Source: Hymenoscyphus infarciens (taxonomy: Eukaryota > Ascomycota > Leotiomycetes > Helotiales > Helotiaceae). From it: a DNA stretch of 64,000 nucleotides. The position numbers and the translations under genes are program-made. Positions 44,772 to 57,100 of the stretch are shown here, piece after piece. The stretch lies in the NCBI GenBank assembly GCA_001414345.1, contig LLCB01000177.1, positions 1-64,000 of the forward strand, written 5' to 3'. The notes under the pieces are model-generated. The model worked only from the letters and a program-made list of their open reading frames with translations. It made no database searches and had not been told where the DNA came from. Within the stretch, counting starts at the first letter, position 1; each line of letters opens with the position of its first letter.

Positions 44772-46528
44772 TTACAACTTTGCCAACCTTCCACCCTCCG
44801 CACAAAAAGCCTTACCCGCACTCTCCAGATTACTTCTCTTGCTCGTCTCAAATTTTCCTTCCAAGTCAACAGTTTGTAACTTCTCCAACCTTTCGGCTGT
44901 GAGTTTGAAAGGTTCTGGCAAGGTAGGGTACTTCGAGGTAAATGGTGAGGAACTCTCGATTTTCCCCAGCGAGTTCAAGATCATTGGTGTGAGGTGGGCC
45001 GTGGAGAGAAGGATTCGTGGCATCCCTGTGGTGTGTCAGTCTTGAACTTACGAGGGAGGTAGAGGATTTTTACCATGTCCCGTAAAGCCAGCAGCCACAA
45101 AATGGCCCTCTTTCTTGGGATGCTTACCAACGAATGGAAATGAGTCCGCACTTGTTCCTTCCACTGCTTATGCTCAGTACCTTCTCCCAATTTTGTCAAA
45201 GAGAAAACGTACCTCCTATCCAGCATCCACCCTCTTTGACATCTCGAGCCAATCCATCCGGTTGCTCCTCCAATCCCACCACGCTCGAAGAAGCCCATGA
45301 TTCAAAATACTCGGGCACACCCCGGATATTACCACCAATATCGTTACTGTTGATCCATCGGTCTGGGACGTGAACGAGAACCTTCTTAGCTCCACCAACT
45401 ATGATAGTATCATCTGGTTCCGGCAGTTGTACGTGGTAGTTCTGTACTTGTCAGTATCCATTTTCAAAGCTGGATATGGCAAAGAAGATATACGTTCACG
45501 ACACTATCCCAGTGTTCAGCACCAGTGTGTCGCAATTTGAACCCCTCTTGGGGCTTGATCGCTGCTAGTGTTGCTATTGAGGGGGAGATGAGCTTTGCGA
45601 AGTCTGGGAGGAGATGGCCGGCCCAACGGTTTGTTGCGTGAACTACTGCTTTGGTGCGGACGCTACCTCGACCTTCTGTTGTGACGGTGATCCAACCTGA
45701 TGTGTCTCGATCGGAGACTTTGGTTACGGGTGTGTTGGCATGGACATCAAGTTTCTTGGCTTCAAGAAGGATGTTAAGTAAAGCATGGACGAATTTGTAT
45801 GGCCAACTGACATTGTGTTAGCTTCTGATATCTGGAAAAGTATAGGTGGTGCACTCACATCTGGCCAGCAGGATGAATAATGGCCCCGAGAGTACCCTTC
45901 ATCTGGGTGAACTTTTCCGCCTCAGCAGGATTCTCAATGAGCTTACATTGCCCAACTACAGGTTCATTTGGATGGTCTTTCTTCATTGCCTCATAATTAC
46001 TCTTCAATCTCTCCCACGCCTCCTTAGACATAGCGGCATCAAAGGTTTCACCAAGTTTGAAGCATACCTCTTCCTCTATTCCCGTTGAGGAAGCCGAAGA
46101 GAGGAGTTCTGTGAAGGCGGGGAGATGAGCCATCTCATGTTTGATTAGTTCGATGGCACCTTTTGCTCCAAATCTCTCTTTCCATGGGATGTAGCGGGAG
46201 TATGCGTGGGGTCTTAGTTGGCCACCATTTCGACCAGTTGCGCTTCCACAAATGTCTTGGGCTTCTAGCATGAGCATCTTAGGTGTGGTTCCAGCGTCTT
46301 TTGTGCACTTATTGCTTCTGTAAGTCATCTTAAGCTACGATTTAGGGTGGTGGGGGGGATAGTTACTTTGTAGAGAAAGTATGCAGTCGAGGCACCGGTG
46401 TAACCACTTCCTATGATTACTACATCTGTTTCCGTTGGTAGGGTTGGGGAGGATTGATGATTTTTGAGGGGGGAGTTTGCGGCTTCTATCCAGTAGGACT
46501 TTGTCCCGTTCTTACCTGGAAGAACCAT
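44772..46528 (-). CDS. FAD-dependent oxidoreductase, DAO family
   Basis: Six exons: 46528-46367, 46328-45859, 45806-45494, 45441-45213, 45163-45074, 45025-44772 (505 aa). The FAD-binding Rossmann start is TDVVIIGSGYTGASTAYFL (Gly 40, 42, 45). Next come MLEAQDICGSATGRNGGQLR and HAYSRYIPWKERFGAKGAIE, typical of fungal DAO-family amine/amino-acid oxidases. WPYKFVHALL, VVHATNRWAGHLLP, SFPFVGKHPKKEGHFVAAGF and TGHGMPRILLS complete the fold. It should oxidise a C-N bond using FAD; the substrate is not readable. Introns 2-5 are 48-52 bp. Intron 1 (46329-46366) is only 38 bp but is the only splice that keeps frame, so a small deletion or sequencing indel is an alternative. An UNC93-like transporter lies upstream on the same strand. 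Confidence 0.85.
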
Positions 46529-47310
46529 TTTGGAACGGTGATGAGTTCTTTATTCGAGTATGAGAGTACGATATGGGGTAGTTGTTTGGGTTTGATGTGA
46601 GAAAGGACTAATCCATTCACAGCTGCTTCCTTGATGTTAATTGGCTTAAGTATTGCAATTCACTTGGAGTTGTTCGATGACATGTTATAAGCCACGAGAA
46701 ATTGAGCCAAGTAGCAAAGCCTCCGGTATTCGGTGAGGTAGCTTAGTTTGTGTTCCCACTTTCCGTTACGTGTCTTTTGGTGAGACCATTTTGCCCACTC
46801 TTGTCCCACCTTTAGATAGCAAACCGTAAGTAGGTGATCCCCATGTTCACTATACAGCTAAAAGATGGGGAAGTGGAGTAAACTTGAGCGGTACACGGCT
46901 ATGCAGGTACGAGCGGTGCTCCGAAATCTGATGTTGATATCAGATGGCGATGGCTCATTTACACGTTTTTCTAGCTGCTTTACGCTGGGAAGGGCACATC
47001 TCAGCCTGAACTATTTGTCGGTACACGTATGTCCTCACACGAGCTTTCATTCCCGCCAATATGCTTGCTTTACGTGTACAATCAAGAAGTTGTCATGAGA
47101 TAAGAAAGCTTCGGAGGGTCTCGCTTAATTGGCCTATCTGTGGATAAGCCCGTGTTAACCTTGTAGATGGCAAATGCTATCGCGATCTCACCCCACCTTT
47201 CTCAATCACCGTGTTTCTTTTCCGGATTGCTTCTTTTTGGATTCATCCGTTCAAGTTGATTGTATGAATATAATCATGTCTAATACTTTGCCACTTTAAA
47301 CGGATTTACA
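46529..47310. promoter_or_regulatory. Upstream region of the FAD oxidoreductase, no gene seen
   Basis: Lies between the oxidoreductase start (46528) and the end of the MFS gene (47311), both on the minus strand. A short frame at 46865-47098 is not supported. Confidence 0.4.
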
Positions 47311-48930
47311 TCAAGTCACCGTTTTGTTCTGTTCCAACCCCTCAATGACCTCAGACTCTCCCGCATCCAAGTCCGCACTGGAAGGAGCTTCCGGAACAAG
47401 CTTGATCAAATAAATCATACTTGGAATCGTAAGTGCCAACAATGCACAGTTGACATAGAACGGGTTTCTGGCATCCCCACTAGCAAACGAGTTAATAGCA
47501 TACGAAACAGCTTGACCAAGAGTCTCGAAAGCTCGGAATAAACCACCGGTTCGAGAAGAGGATTTCACATCTGTAGAAAACGTGCCGAGGATCCAGTAGA
47601 GTGATAATTGGGTCAGGTAACCGGTGGTGAACATGAGGAGGTAAGGTAGATAGGCTTCAGCCCATTTGCTGCTTGCTCTGTGGTGGGTGTGTAAGTTTTG
47701 GTCAGAATGAGGAAAGACTTGGGGAACTTACAATTTATAGTCCAATGCAGTTTTGGTAGTTCCGTATTTGCTGTACTCGATTCCAATCCAGATGAAGCAT
47801 GCGGTTTGTGGAATCACCCAACAGGCGAAAGAGATCCACGCACGACGTTTTTGGGACCACTGCTTCATGTCTAGGAGCTTTCCGAATGCTAGGACTAGAG
47901 GAATTGTGACGGTTGCTACGAAAGGGTGAGCAAGTGCTTGATAGGTGGTCGCATAAACCTACGGGTGATGAGACTCGAAAGAGCTCGAGCTCTGACGGAG
48001 AAATGTAGGGTAAGATATGTGCCCATTGTTCCACCGTAAAAGAATGAGTAGAAAGCTGGGATGAAAACGAGCCATGTCTTTGGACGTTGAGCATGTTTCC
48101 ACAAGGCAATGAACTCGTTTTTCCAACTGCTCGTCTCGGAAGAAGGAACTTTAGTTCCATTACTACGCCTCACCAATCTCGTTGGTGAAAGTAGAAGGGC
48201 ATATATCATTCCCGTGGAAGCGAATCCAACAAAGATGAGATACGTCGACCAAGCAATACCACCAGCCGAAGAGTCGGAGTAATTGGTTGAGAAGTTGATG
48301 GCTCCTCCAATGATACTTCCGGAATTTCTCATGGCTGACCATATTCCCAAGTATAAACCCCTGTCGTTCTGGTCCGGATAGGAAAGCATAGCTGTTGTCT
48401 CTGCGACGTAGAGGAAACCACTAGTAATACCACCAACCACCTTGGCGAGCAAGAGATACCACTGAATCCCGAACTTCGCATTAACAAAGTACCCCGAAGG
48501 ACCTAAAGGCATTCCAACAGCAGCAATAACGCAACTCCATCTGATGCCAAACTTATTGATTAACGGTCCTCCAAAAAGCGATATAAAAAACCCGGCAGCG
48601 TAGTTGAGAGCATTTGCTAGATTGGCGAGATATGGGGTTCTGAGTCCGCCTCCGCCCAGGTTCGAGATGGCGTCTGACATGGCAGGTCCTACAAATGATA
48701 AGCTGTGTAAATGTTAGCTGGGTACTTTTAATTTGGAGAAGGGATTCATACGCTCCAAAGAGAACCATCTGGAAAAGCACACTTCGAAATGTTCTTGAAA
48801 ACCATGATGCGCTTTGGAAGGATCTGTCGGCTCCGATAACACTTTCCTCGACATAGGAAACATCGGGTGCAGAGGTAGGGCCACCACCGACATCAACCAC
48901 CTTTTTCGTGTCCGTACTTTGAGACTCCAT
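47311..48930 (-). CDS. UNC93-like major facilitator superfamily transporter
   Basis: Four exons: 48930-48752, 48702-47963, 47915-47732, 47677-47311 (489 aa), with introns of 49, 47 and 54 bp. It is a polytopic membrane protein. After splicing, the first segment reads VLFQMVLFGALSFVGPAMSD, then ISNLGGGGLRTPYLANLANA and AAGFFISLFGGPLINKFGIR, the early part of fungal UNC93-like MFS proteins. Further segments follow: GYFVNAKFGIQWYLLLAKVV, AWSTYLIFVGFASTGMIYALLL, TWLVFIPAFYSFFYGGTMGT, TVTIPLVLAFGKLLD, LPYLLMFTTGYLTQLSLYWI and NPFYVNCALLALTIPSMIYLI. The acidic/polar N- and C-termini are cytosolic. The substrate is unknown. It sits upstream of a DAO oxidoreductase on the same strand, an arrangement that may, but need not, reflect uptake plus catabolism. 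Confidence 0.88.
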
Positions 48931-50320
48931 TTTGAAAGAAAGCTTGGAATATCCAAGTCGGAGGGTTGCAAAAGACTGGAATGTATCATTTTTGTATCAA
49001 TTGTATTCGGTCTCCTATCTTATACCAAGACGAACGCCATGATGAAAGATGGGGGACGTGATAGTGGATATTGCGATAAGCTTCGAGTGAAGACGTTGCT
49101 TCCCCAGAAGAGTTCTGCCAAGTCGGATTTTTTGATTGTCCATGGAGATAGACAGATAAAGCGTGACTCCCTATTTATGATTCTGATGCATTCATTTTGG
49201 TTGCTTATCATTGCAAGATGAAGACAATGACAATGGGCGCCTTTTACTTGACCTGGACTTCAAATGTAGGTACGCACTGAAATCTTGGAGCTTATCAACG
49301 GGGTAAGCTAGTATACGATAGCTTATGTCCGCCCAGAAGATCCGGGAGCGTGAAGTGGGGTCGCTGGGGGCTGAGGGGGAGTGTGGGAGCGGGTAAATTA
49401 CCGCCCCCGCCATCGCTTATTTGGGCTCGCTTGGTCATTGGGGCACGTCAACACTTCAACGCCATTACCCCCGAATTGAACAGCACCCATTCTAGGTATA
49501 TTTGGGGAAAAATAAACTAAAATGAAAAAAGCTTAGAATAGTCGCGCTCAGCCCGAAACATCAATTAAAGTTCACAGGTAATTTATAGAAAGCTACTAGA
49601 TTACAGGGAGGCTGGCACATCCCACTCTCCAAACCCTTGAAGCCAAGCACTCACTTCAGAAAACGAGTAGCTATCTTTTGGCCAGTTTATCCAGTTCTTG
49701 CTTGTCAATTTCGGTACGTATCTTCAACTCGTGGCCATGCTTTTGTCCCCGAAGATGTTACAAAACAACAAGTCGTCGGAAATGAATAATCTCCTGACGA
49801 ATTTGAGTCTGGGAGACTTGAGAGGCAAATAGTATTATGGCGAGAATTCGAAAGGGTTGCAATGAAGTTGGTTATGAACAACTTGAGAACCAAAGCAACT
49901 ACAAACCCATAATCTTAAGGTAGAAAAACCTTCCTCTCAATTAGTCACGAATTGTTGTAAAGAGGTTGGGTCATCCCCTCGTATTTCTAGATGACCTAAA
50001 ATGTTGAATAATTAAGTTGATTACTACAGGAACTTCAGATGATGTGGATGCACTAGGCTCTGAATGGTTTCATGGGTTCACCTTTTAAGTTCTCCAAATT
50101 TTATTAGTAGATTTTATTTATGAACAACCACTAGAGTATGCTCGAGAGAGTAACCAAGACTCTACAATGACCTCGAACTTAGATAGCTAGACCGCTGAAT
50201 GCTCCCACCAAAAGAAATCCAAGTCATTTTAAGCAAGGTCAAAAATATTGCCTTCTCTTTAACCTCAACCACCACCCCTCAATTCCTAGATAGGGCAAAA
50301 AAGAAACAACTAAAAGAATT
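48931..50320. other. Intergenic, no gene seen
   Basis: MFS promoter region followed by unassigned sequence of falling GC. Short frames at 49020-49413 and 49705-49893 lack support. Confidence 0.4.
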
Positions 50321-50347
50321 GACCAATGCAGGGACCGGACCTGCAAA
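50321..50347 (-). pseudogene. 3' fragment of a tRNA (T arm and acceptor strand)
   Basis: On the minus strand GCAGG-TCCGGTC-CCTGC forms a perfect T arm followed by ATTGGTC, matching the 3' end of the tRNA-Arg 240 bp away (GCAGG, TTCGATC, CCTGC, GTTGGTC). I found no matching 5' half upstream, so this is a fragment. Confidence 0.5.
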
Positions 50348-50560
50348 CTTACTGCATATGGCAGGTTCGGGGCCCTTTTCCTCCTTTGACACGGGCGACT
50401 TAAGCAGCGGAAAAAAGAAGTGCTTCGAACTATCTGATTTCAAACCGCGACCCCCCCACCATTTCAAAAAGCCGAGCGCAGCGATCGAAGTCCGGAGGCC
50501 CAGTTTAGGGATAAAGCCTATCCATATCACTGTTGGAGCAAAAAATAATAAACTGTATAT

Positions 50561-50714
50561 TGACCAACGCAGGGATCGAACCTTTTTGAAAGTTAGTTAT
50601 GGCCTTTAATCGCGTTGAGTGTTGTTATATAATTACCTGCAATCTCTTGATATCACAAACCAGGAATAAATCCCTAAATCGTAGTCAAGCGCCTTGCCAT
50701 TGGGCCAGCCGGCC
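50561..50714 (-). tRNA. tRNA-Arg(ACG) with intron, interrupted by 55-bp insertion in the T arm
   Basis: Read on the minus strand: acceptor GGCCGGC (50714-50708), TG, D stem GCC/GGC, anticodon stem CTTGA with loop CTACGAA around ACG (50682-50680), a 27-nt intron after position 37 (50678-50652), 3' anticodon stem TCAAG, variable AGATT, T-stem GCAGG (50640-50636). Then 55 extra bases (50635-50581), T loop TTCGATC, CCTGC, acceptor GTTGGTC, discriminator A at 50561. All seven acceptor pairs form if G-U is allowed, and an oligo-T follows near 50545. Without intron and insertion the molecule has normal tRNA size. The insertion splits box B, so it is probably a pseudogene. Confidence 0.6.
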
Positions 50715-51825
50715 ATTTTATGTTTTTTTTTTCAGTTTCGTATCTTACTATATAGAAAGTTTTGTTGTAGGGGTGAATCTTTGTGGGGTGGAGCAATAAA
50801 AGTGGAGTTGTATTGAAAAAATATAGGGATGGTTCTGGTTGGTGGGATCGGGGGGACTGCGGGGTTTTGGGATGTGAATTTTACTGTTCAGGAACCCTTG
50901 ACTTACTCGTGCATGCTAAAGGAAGTCTATAAAACTCCCCAGTCATCTTTTTCGACATCGGGTTTTCAATATATTGGTCTACAAAGAGTGATAATTTGTG
51001 TTGGAGCCTAAATAAAATGGTACGCTTCGTGTCACACTCCGACTCTAAAATCCTCTCAAAAGCCTGGAAACTTGGAAAGTTGCCAGTGTACTTTGCCATC
51101 GCGCTTTTGGGTTATTCTCAGGCATATTGCTCCTTCTCGGACTTACATACTAGTTTTGAAATTTCACCTAATGGCTGTTGAACTAATTCCTCGGATAAAA
51201 TTTAAAATTCGTGCTCCTTAATTTTCATAGAAACGTGTATTACTCCGTGACCACTTACTTTCACCTCGCTTGTATGAATCTGTCCAGGATAATTGTGAGT
51301 GTTCCAGGGGATTTGGTCTGAAGCTCTCTCGGATAATAATCGTATTTATTCGAGATGGACGGGAGTAATAAAAAGCGGAGTAATTGTACAGTAATGCTCG
51401 CTTCTCTTACAATTAATTTCCTTTTTCTGAGGCCTTTTGCATAACTTAATTATTTCTTAAACAATAGCAAGCCCCCAGTTCAAGAGTTGTGCTTACTACA
51501 ATCGTGCGACTTTTTTTTAGAACATGGGCATTGAGGGAATGTATAAAGCTACAATGCTTTTATAAAATTCTTTGTTATTGAGTAGAAGGAACTGCAACAA
51601 AGCCATTGACTTAAAAACAGTCACAAAGGATACATGTTCTGTGCTAAAAGCCTATTGTATTCTTAGCTCAAAGGAGAAAAGAAAGGCTGTCCCGAAGAAC
51701 GGCCTTTATTCATTTTTACTTATAAGACGAGTCGCTGACAGTTTTTACAGAGAGTAAGAGAGAGAAAACCCCTTGTTTGATAAGCAACACAACTATTTAT
51801 TTGCGATTTTCCAAACATATTCATA
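50715..51825. other. Intergenic upstream of the amidoligase-type gene
   Basis: AT-leaning sequence with short frames only (50829-51011, 51572-51757). No gene is supported. Confidence 0.4.
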
Positions 51826-53504
51826 ATGTCGCCACTCGCACCACTCAGCTTGAACCGAAAAAGACAACGGGGAGACGAATCAGAAGATGACAAGGAAGAG
51901 ACCTATGGACCTAACAGCGCACCAATCGATTTTACACAAACAAGACGAGATAGAGTGGACAACGATCTACCTACAAGTCTCCAACCGCTTTTTCCCTTCC
52001 CAGAACCCTCCGCTGACCCCCTAGAGAAAGATGAAGAAGAGCAAGATGTAAGTGACTCCGAAAGTACAAGCGACGACAGCCAGGCTTCCGAGGATACTTA
52101 TATATTCTGGGAAAGATGGGAAGAAATAAAAGAAGAAAGGATCCCCGAACGGCTCACTTTCGGCGTTGAGTGCGAATTTGCCCTTGCTCTTGTAATTGGG
52201 GACAAACCTGATCCAGATCCCCAAGATCCCCGCCAGATCTATGAAATCATCACGACCGGTGGAGATAGTAATGATGTCAAAGGAGATGGTGGTAACGTGG
52301 AAGGAGACGACGACAACGACAACGACAACGACACTGATGCCGATACTGATGCCAATACTGATAGCGGTAGCTATAGTGATGAAAGTGAGGAAAGTGTGGT
52401 GATTGATGAAAATGATGAGGATGATGAGAGCGATGAGTCCGACATCGACGAGGCGAAGATGGAAGCCCACATCCGGATGGTAGAAGCCCGAGATCAAGAA
52501 GTGGAGAGGCACGTCGCTAATACTCTTAAAAGGGCTGGAGTTGGGAGCTGGGTTGTGACAAACGATCATAGCGTAAGGGTAATGCACGAAGGCTACAAAT
52601 TTATGCCAATGGAAATCAACTCCCCTCCATTCTACTACTGCAGAGATTCCGTTCTACAGGTTAGTGCTGTGTGTCAGGTCATCACGGATTCTTACAGAGT
52701 CGTTTGCAACGACACTACAGGTTTGTAAGTAACTTTCCCCCTTTGATTTCTTCCCTATTGTTAGACAGAAAGCTAATCTCTCATAGGCACGTGCATGTTG
52801 GATATGGTCGAAAGGGATTCCATCCATATATTCTTTCTAATTTGTTTGCAATCTTGTGGACTTTCAACGCGCACCTCGACATGTTACACCCAAATTTTCG
52901 TCGGACCAGAGGAAGACATAATCATTACTGTCCTAGCCTACGTACCCATTCAGTACTCGGTAAGATGTTACCAGATACTCCCGGTGCCCCGAGAAAGGGT
53001 TTAAAGAAGATTTTAAAGCTGAGGTATCAGGATACAAACAAGAAAGTTGTAACACTGATGAACGCTCCGAAGGACTCTGCCCAAGGCCTAGTAAGGCTAG
53101 CTTACAACGCTTGGAATTTAAAAGAACCACTAGGGAAAGACGGCAAAGTAACAGTTGAGTTCCGCGGACACGAAGGCACGATGGATTCCGAGCGTATTGT
53201 TAACTGGATTAACGTATGCGTAGGACTCGTTGAGTTTGCCGAAACAGTTGACGGTGACGAGCTTAGCAAATTCCTCTGGAGTCATATTGACGATGATGAA
53301 AAGGACTTTACAGTTATTGATCTCCTTAGAGCAATTGGCCGCCCTGCCGAGGCCGAATTCTACGCAAGGAGATTCCAAGAACATCCCGAGTTACTCGAGG
53401 ATGTTACTGATGCTTCAGACGCTTCCGGGTCTTTGGAGTCTCTTCCTGCTTCTGACGTTACTTCAGACGCTCCTTCGACTTCTTCCTCGGACTTTTATTT
53501 TTAA
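51826..53504 (+). CDS. Putative amidoligase-family enzyme with acidic insert
   Basis: Two exons, 51826-52724 and 52787-53504 (538 aa), with a 62-bp intron (GTAAGT..CATAG, GCTAATC branch). The N-terminus is polar and acidic. RLTFGVECEFALALVIG (near residue 110) matches the FG-E-EF opening of the Amidoligase_2 family, in the glutamine-synthetase-like superfamily. Then comes a long Asp/Asn/Ser-rich insert (GDDDNDNDNDTDADTDANTD). The domain resumes with WVVTNDHSV, MEINSPPFYY, TGL|HVHVGYGRKGF (created by splicing) and VTVEFRGHEGTMDSERIVNW, all conserved blocks of fungal members. The C-terminus is Ser/Asp-rich. Family members are predicted to form amide bonds between carboxylates and amines; the fungal substrate is unknown. 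It stands alone, with no obvious partner. Confidence 0.8.
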
Positions 53505-54012
53505 GTAAGAGGGCTCCCCTTTCTTATTATGCTAATTACAAGAAAGTATAGAAGAACCAAAAACACGAGTTCTTAGTTCTTCTAAACCTTTCCCATTATC
53601 CGGAATTATTTTGAAAAGGTACCGGAGATTGATAAACGAACCTATTACCACGAGAAAGTTGCAAACCGTTCTCTGCTCCAACAAAAGACAGCGTAGTTAT
53701 GCCATGACAGTCAATGGAATATAAACACGGAGTTGGTAACTTTGGTTAAACAATAGATTGTAAGTTTGATAGAGTTTGATAGCTACATAAAAATATACTA
53801 TTTTCCTAGAGATAAACAAAATTTCACATGACTCTTCACGTAGAAGTATCCCAACCCCCTTTTCAGTGCACGAGTTTAAGTACGTGAAGACAACGCGAGG
53901 GATAAAGACGCCGCCCTAGACCCCCCTCATACAACTGACATCTCACTAAATCAGAAGAAGAGAAATCCCGTATACTTTCTTAACTTCCAACCCAGACAAG
54001 TTCTCCAATTTC

Positions 54013-54013
<1 letters not shown>

Positions 54014-54045
<32 letters not shown>

Positions 54046-54089
54046 AAAAAAAACAAAAAAAACAAAAAAAACAAAAAAAAAACAAAAAA

Positions 54090-54122
<33 letters not shown>
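54014..54122 (+). repeat. 109-bp A-rich tract with periodic C
   Basis: Almost pure A, broken by single C about every 7-10 bases in its middle. Could be a microsatellite or the 3' tail of an old retroposed sequence; no flanking target duplication is obvious. Confidence 0.8.
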
Positions 54123-54124
<2 letters not shown>

Positions 54125-57100
54125 ATACCGTCTAACAAGTCATTTTCAAACCCCAACTATTCTAGAGCAGAAACTTCCAAGCAATCTTAAACTTCTAGAG
54201 AAACCATTTATCGACCTTCCACTTGAATTTCCAAGCATCTCACAGAAAAAGAAGTAACTATTCTACCAGAAACTATCTCCCTCCCTACAGTCCCTTCTCC
54301 CATTATGTCCTCTTCATACATGAATCTCAGGCACTCCTCATTTAATCCACTAAGCCACACCAGAAAACAGAACGACCGAAAAAACAACAGCCACCGTCGA
54401 AAATAAATCTACCATCGATTTTACTCAACTCACCAGAATCCGAGACTCTAAAAAATAAGAACCCTTTCAACCTCCCTCGACGAATCTGTTAACAGCTGTC
54501 GCAGTCAGGCCCAAGAAACAGGCGACAGGACCACGGAAAGTAGAAAGTGCAACCGTTGGGGCGCAGAACACATGATAACAAGTTAAAAATCCTTTCTCCG
54601 GAGTAAATACTTGGTACACGAAGAAAGAGATTTCTATTTCCATCTTGTATCAAGGAAGAGCAAAAGACTAATCTATCATATCGCAGAAGAGAAAGCGGTT
54701 CTGGTAAAACTAGGCTTGGGTGAGGGTTGTGAGAGGTTAGGGATTTAATTTGTATTATTAATACTATTCTTTATGAGTGGAGAGATATAATGTAGTAAGC
54801 TAAGTCGAAAATACCCCTCTTTCCAGCGCTTAAAAATTAATAGTAAAAGAGGGGGTGAAGACAAAATTATGGTAAAATCCCAACTCAACTCCTTTCAACT
54901 CAAGAATCTAGGTACCTGCCACGCAACTCTCAGGTGCAACTCTCAAAAAGCAAACCACCCCACCCAGCCACCCATCACTCTCAAGTATATATCCCGACCC
55001 CGCCACCTACAGCTGTAGACAGAACAAGTAGCAGTAATAAGCGACCCCACAAAACCAACCTTACAGCAACAAAAAACACAACATAGAAAAATTGCCCCCC
55101 CCCCCCAAAAAAAAACCACAGCAAAAAATAAAAAGTAGAAGCAGAAGAATATCAAGTATTTATAATCTAGCTTCGAAGTAAGGTTTCTATAGTATTTGCG
55201 TCAAGTTCTACACGTCGCGGGCTGTCTTGGGAGGCCGAATTACTGCTACTTATTTTGTCTCTAGAGCCTATGTATAATAAATAATATATAACTATAAATA
55301 AGCAAGGAAGTGAGATACTTATACCTATTCAACCTCTATCTACCAACCTCCTCCACACACATATACACACATACACACACACACACACAGACACACACGC
55401 ACAGCATATCCCCGATCTTCCAACCCCTCACCAAAAATCTCCACATTAAAACTCAAAACTCAAAAATCAAAAATCACACCATCACCGCCACCCTCTTTTC
55501 AGTCACTGATCATCCTCTATCCCAACCTCTATCCCAACCTCTATCCAAACCTAAAAGATCAAGATACTATACAAGAAAAAGCAAAGCAAGGAAGTTTAGG
55601 AATTAATAGACCTCTAGACTACTTACTGACTTACTGTACTATACTGATTTCGTCTAGTTAGAAAATAAAGTATAAGTCCTGGCAGGTTAAATCAAGTCAA
55701 GTACCTGAATTTCCCACACGTGATACCCACCCCGCATTTTCAACAAGGAAAATGGAAAGGGGAAATTGAGGCGAGAGAAGGAAAAGAAAAAGAAAAGAAG
55801 ACATCCCTGTAGTAACGGACAGACACAAAGGTCACTCACTCAATCTGTGAGCTGGACATGCATATGCACGCACCACCGACAAAAAACAAACCACCTCCAC
55901 TTCCATCATGTACTGTACGGAGTAAGTATGGAGGAGGTATGTATGTATTTTCATCATACATAACCCCACCCCGGCACTTGTCCTGGCTTTTCCTGCAAGT
56001 TCCTGCACGTTTCTGCAATCATTGTTTTAAGTGTGGTCCAGTGTATGGTTTTGTTTTGTTTTATTTTGTTTTGTTTTATTTTGTTTGTTAACTGTCACAG
56101 TCCTGAGCAGCCTATCAAGGACGATGACTCCCCCTCTCCCACCTGCAGTCACCGCTGGATAGACACGCGATGCGGTGAGTATGATGCAACCGCGCCATCC
56201 AGAGATGAGGCAAACAAGGCAAATAGAAGAGAACGAATGAGAGGGGGAGAGATGATCTTACATAACCTTCTCACCTCACCTCTAATTTTTCTCTTGTATA
56301 AGTATTTATTTCCCGAGAATGCCGAGGATGAAAAAAAGCCGAGATTTCTTTTCGAATTATCCAACGGCATGACTGCCCACACACACCAACACGGTCCGCT
56401 TATCGGGAGTGATGTGCTCGAAGGCTGAATTGACCGACAAGTGCCGATAAAGTCTACAACGGTAATTGGTGATGATGGTGTGTACAGGGGGGGGGGAAGC
56501 TGCTCCTCTCCGCACTTTTTTTTTTAGTAGTCGTATTTTGGGAGGGGTTAGAATGATGCAGATAACGTGTTTATGGACGGATGAGGAAGTTTGCCCTTGT
56601 GCTTCCGTGCTTGATGTGCTGTTGGAGATTGCTTATCTGTGTGGGAGAAGAATGATCGACTGCAACCTTATTCAATGGGGGATGGTGAGATGGGAGAGTT
56701 GCATGCATATATCTGCAGAAGGACTGATTCTGTAGAATGTCTTTATTGTGAAACGCTTGGGGGAGGAGGGGTTTGATATCGTGTGACCTGTGCCTGGTTG
56801 GTAACAGCAGAAGATCTTTGCAGTTTTGGTGTTTCTTGCTCGGTACAAATTGACTTGACTTGACTTGGAGGAGGAAAGAGTAGCGAGGTGTTAGTCGAGG
56901 CATAGTGTCGGTAGGTAGCACCGGTATGGAACCAGAAGTGGTGGTTGGTCACTTTGTCGTTGTTGGACGAGGAGGGGCCTTTTATTGGTTGTACGGAGCA
57001 GGTTGGTATCGAATGTGGTACGAGGGAACCAAATACCTCGTCAGAGTCAGATAGCATAGCGAGGGATCAGGTCAAGGGGCATAGGGAAATATATTGCGAT

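Noticed and set aside
47735..48160. 141-aa minus-strand frame in the MFS gene
   Set aside because: Out-of-frame reading across the second intron of the transporter.
44772..48930. Secondary-metabolite gene cluster around the oxidoreductase, MFS and Zn2Cys6 genes
   Set aside because: No polyketide, peptide-synthetase or terpene core enzyme is present, and the Zn2Cys6 gene is about 30 kb away.
52021..52587. 188-aa hydrophobic minus-strand frame opposite the amidoligase gene
   Set aside because: Complement of the Asp/Asn/Ser-rich repeat gives Val/Ile/Ser runs that imitate membrane segments.
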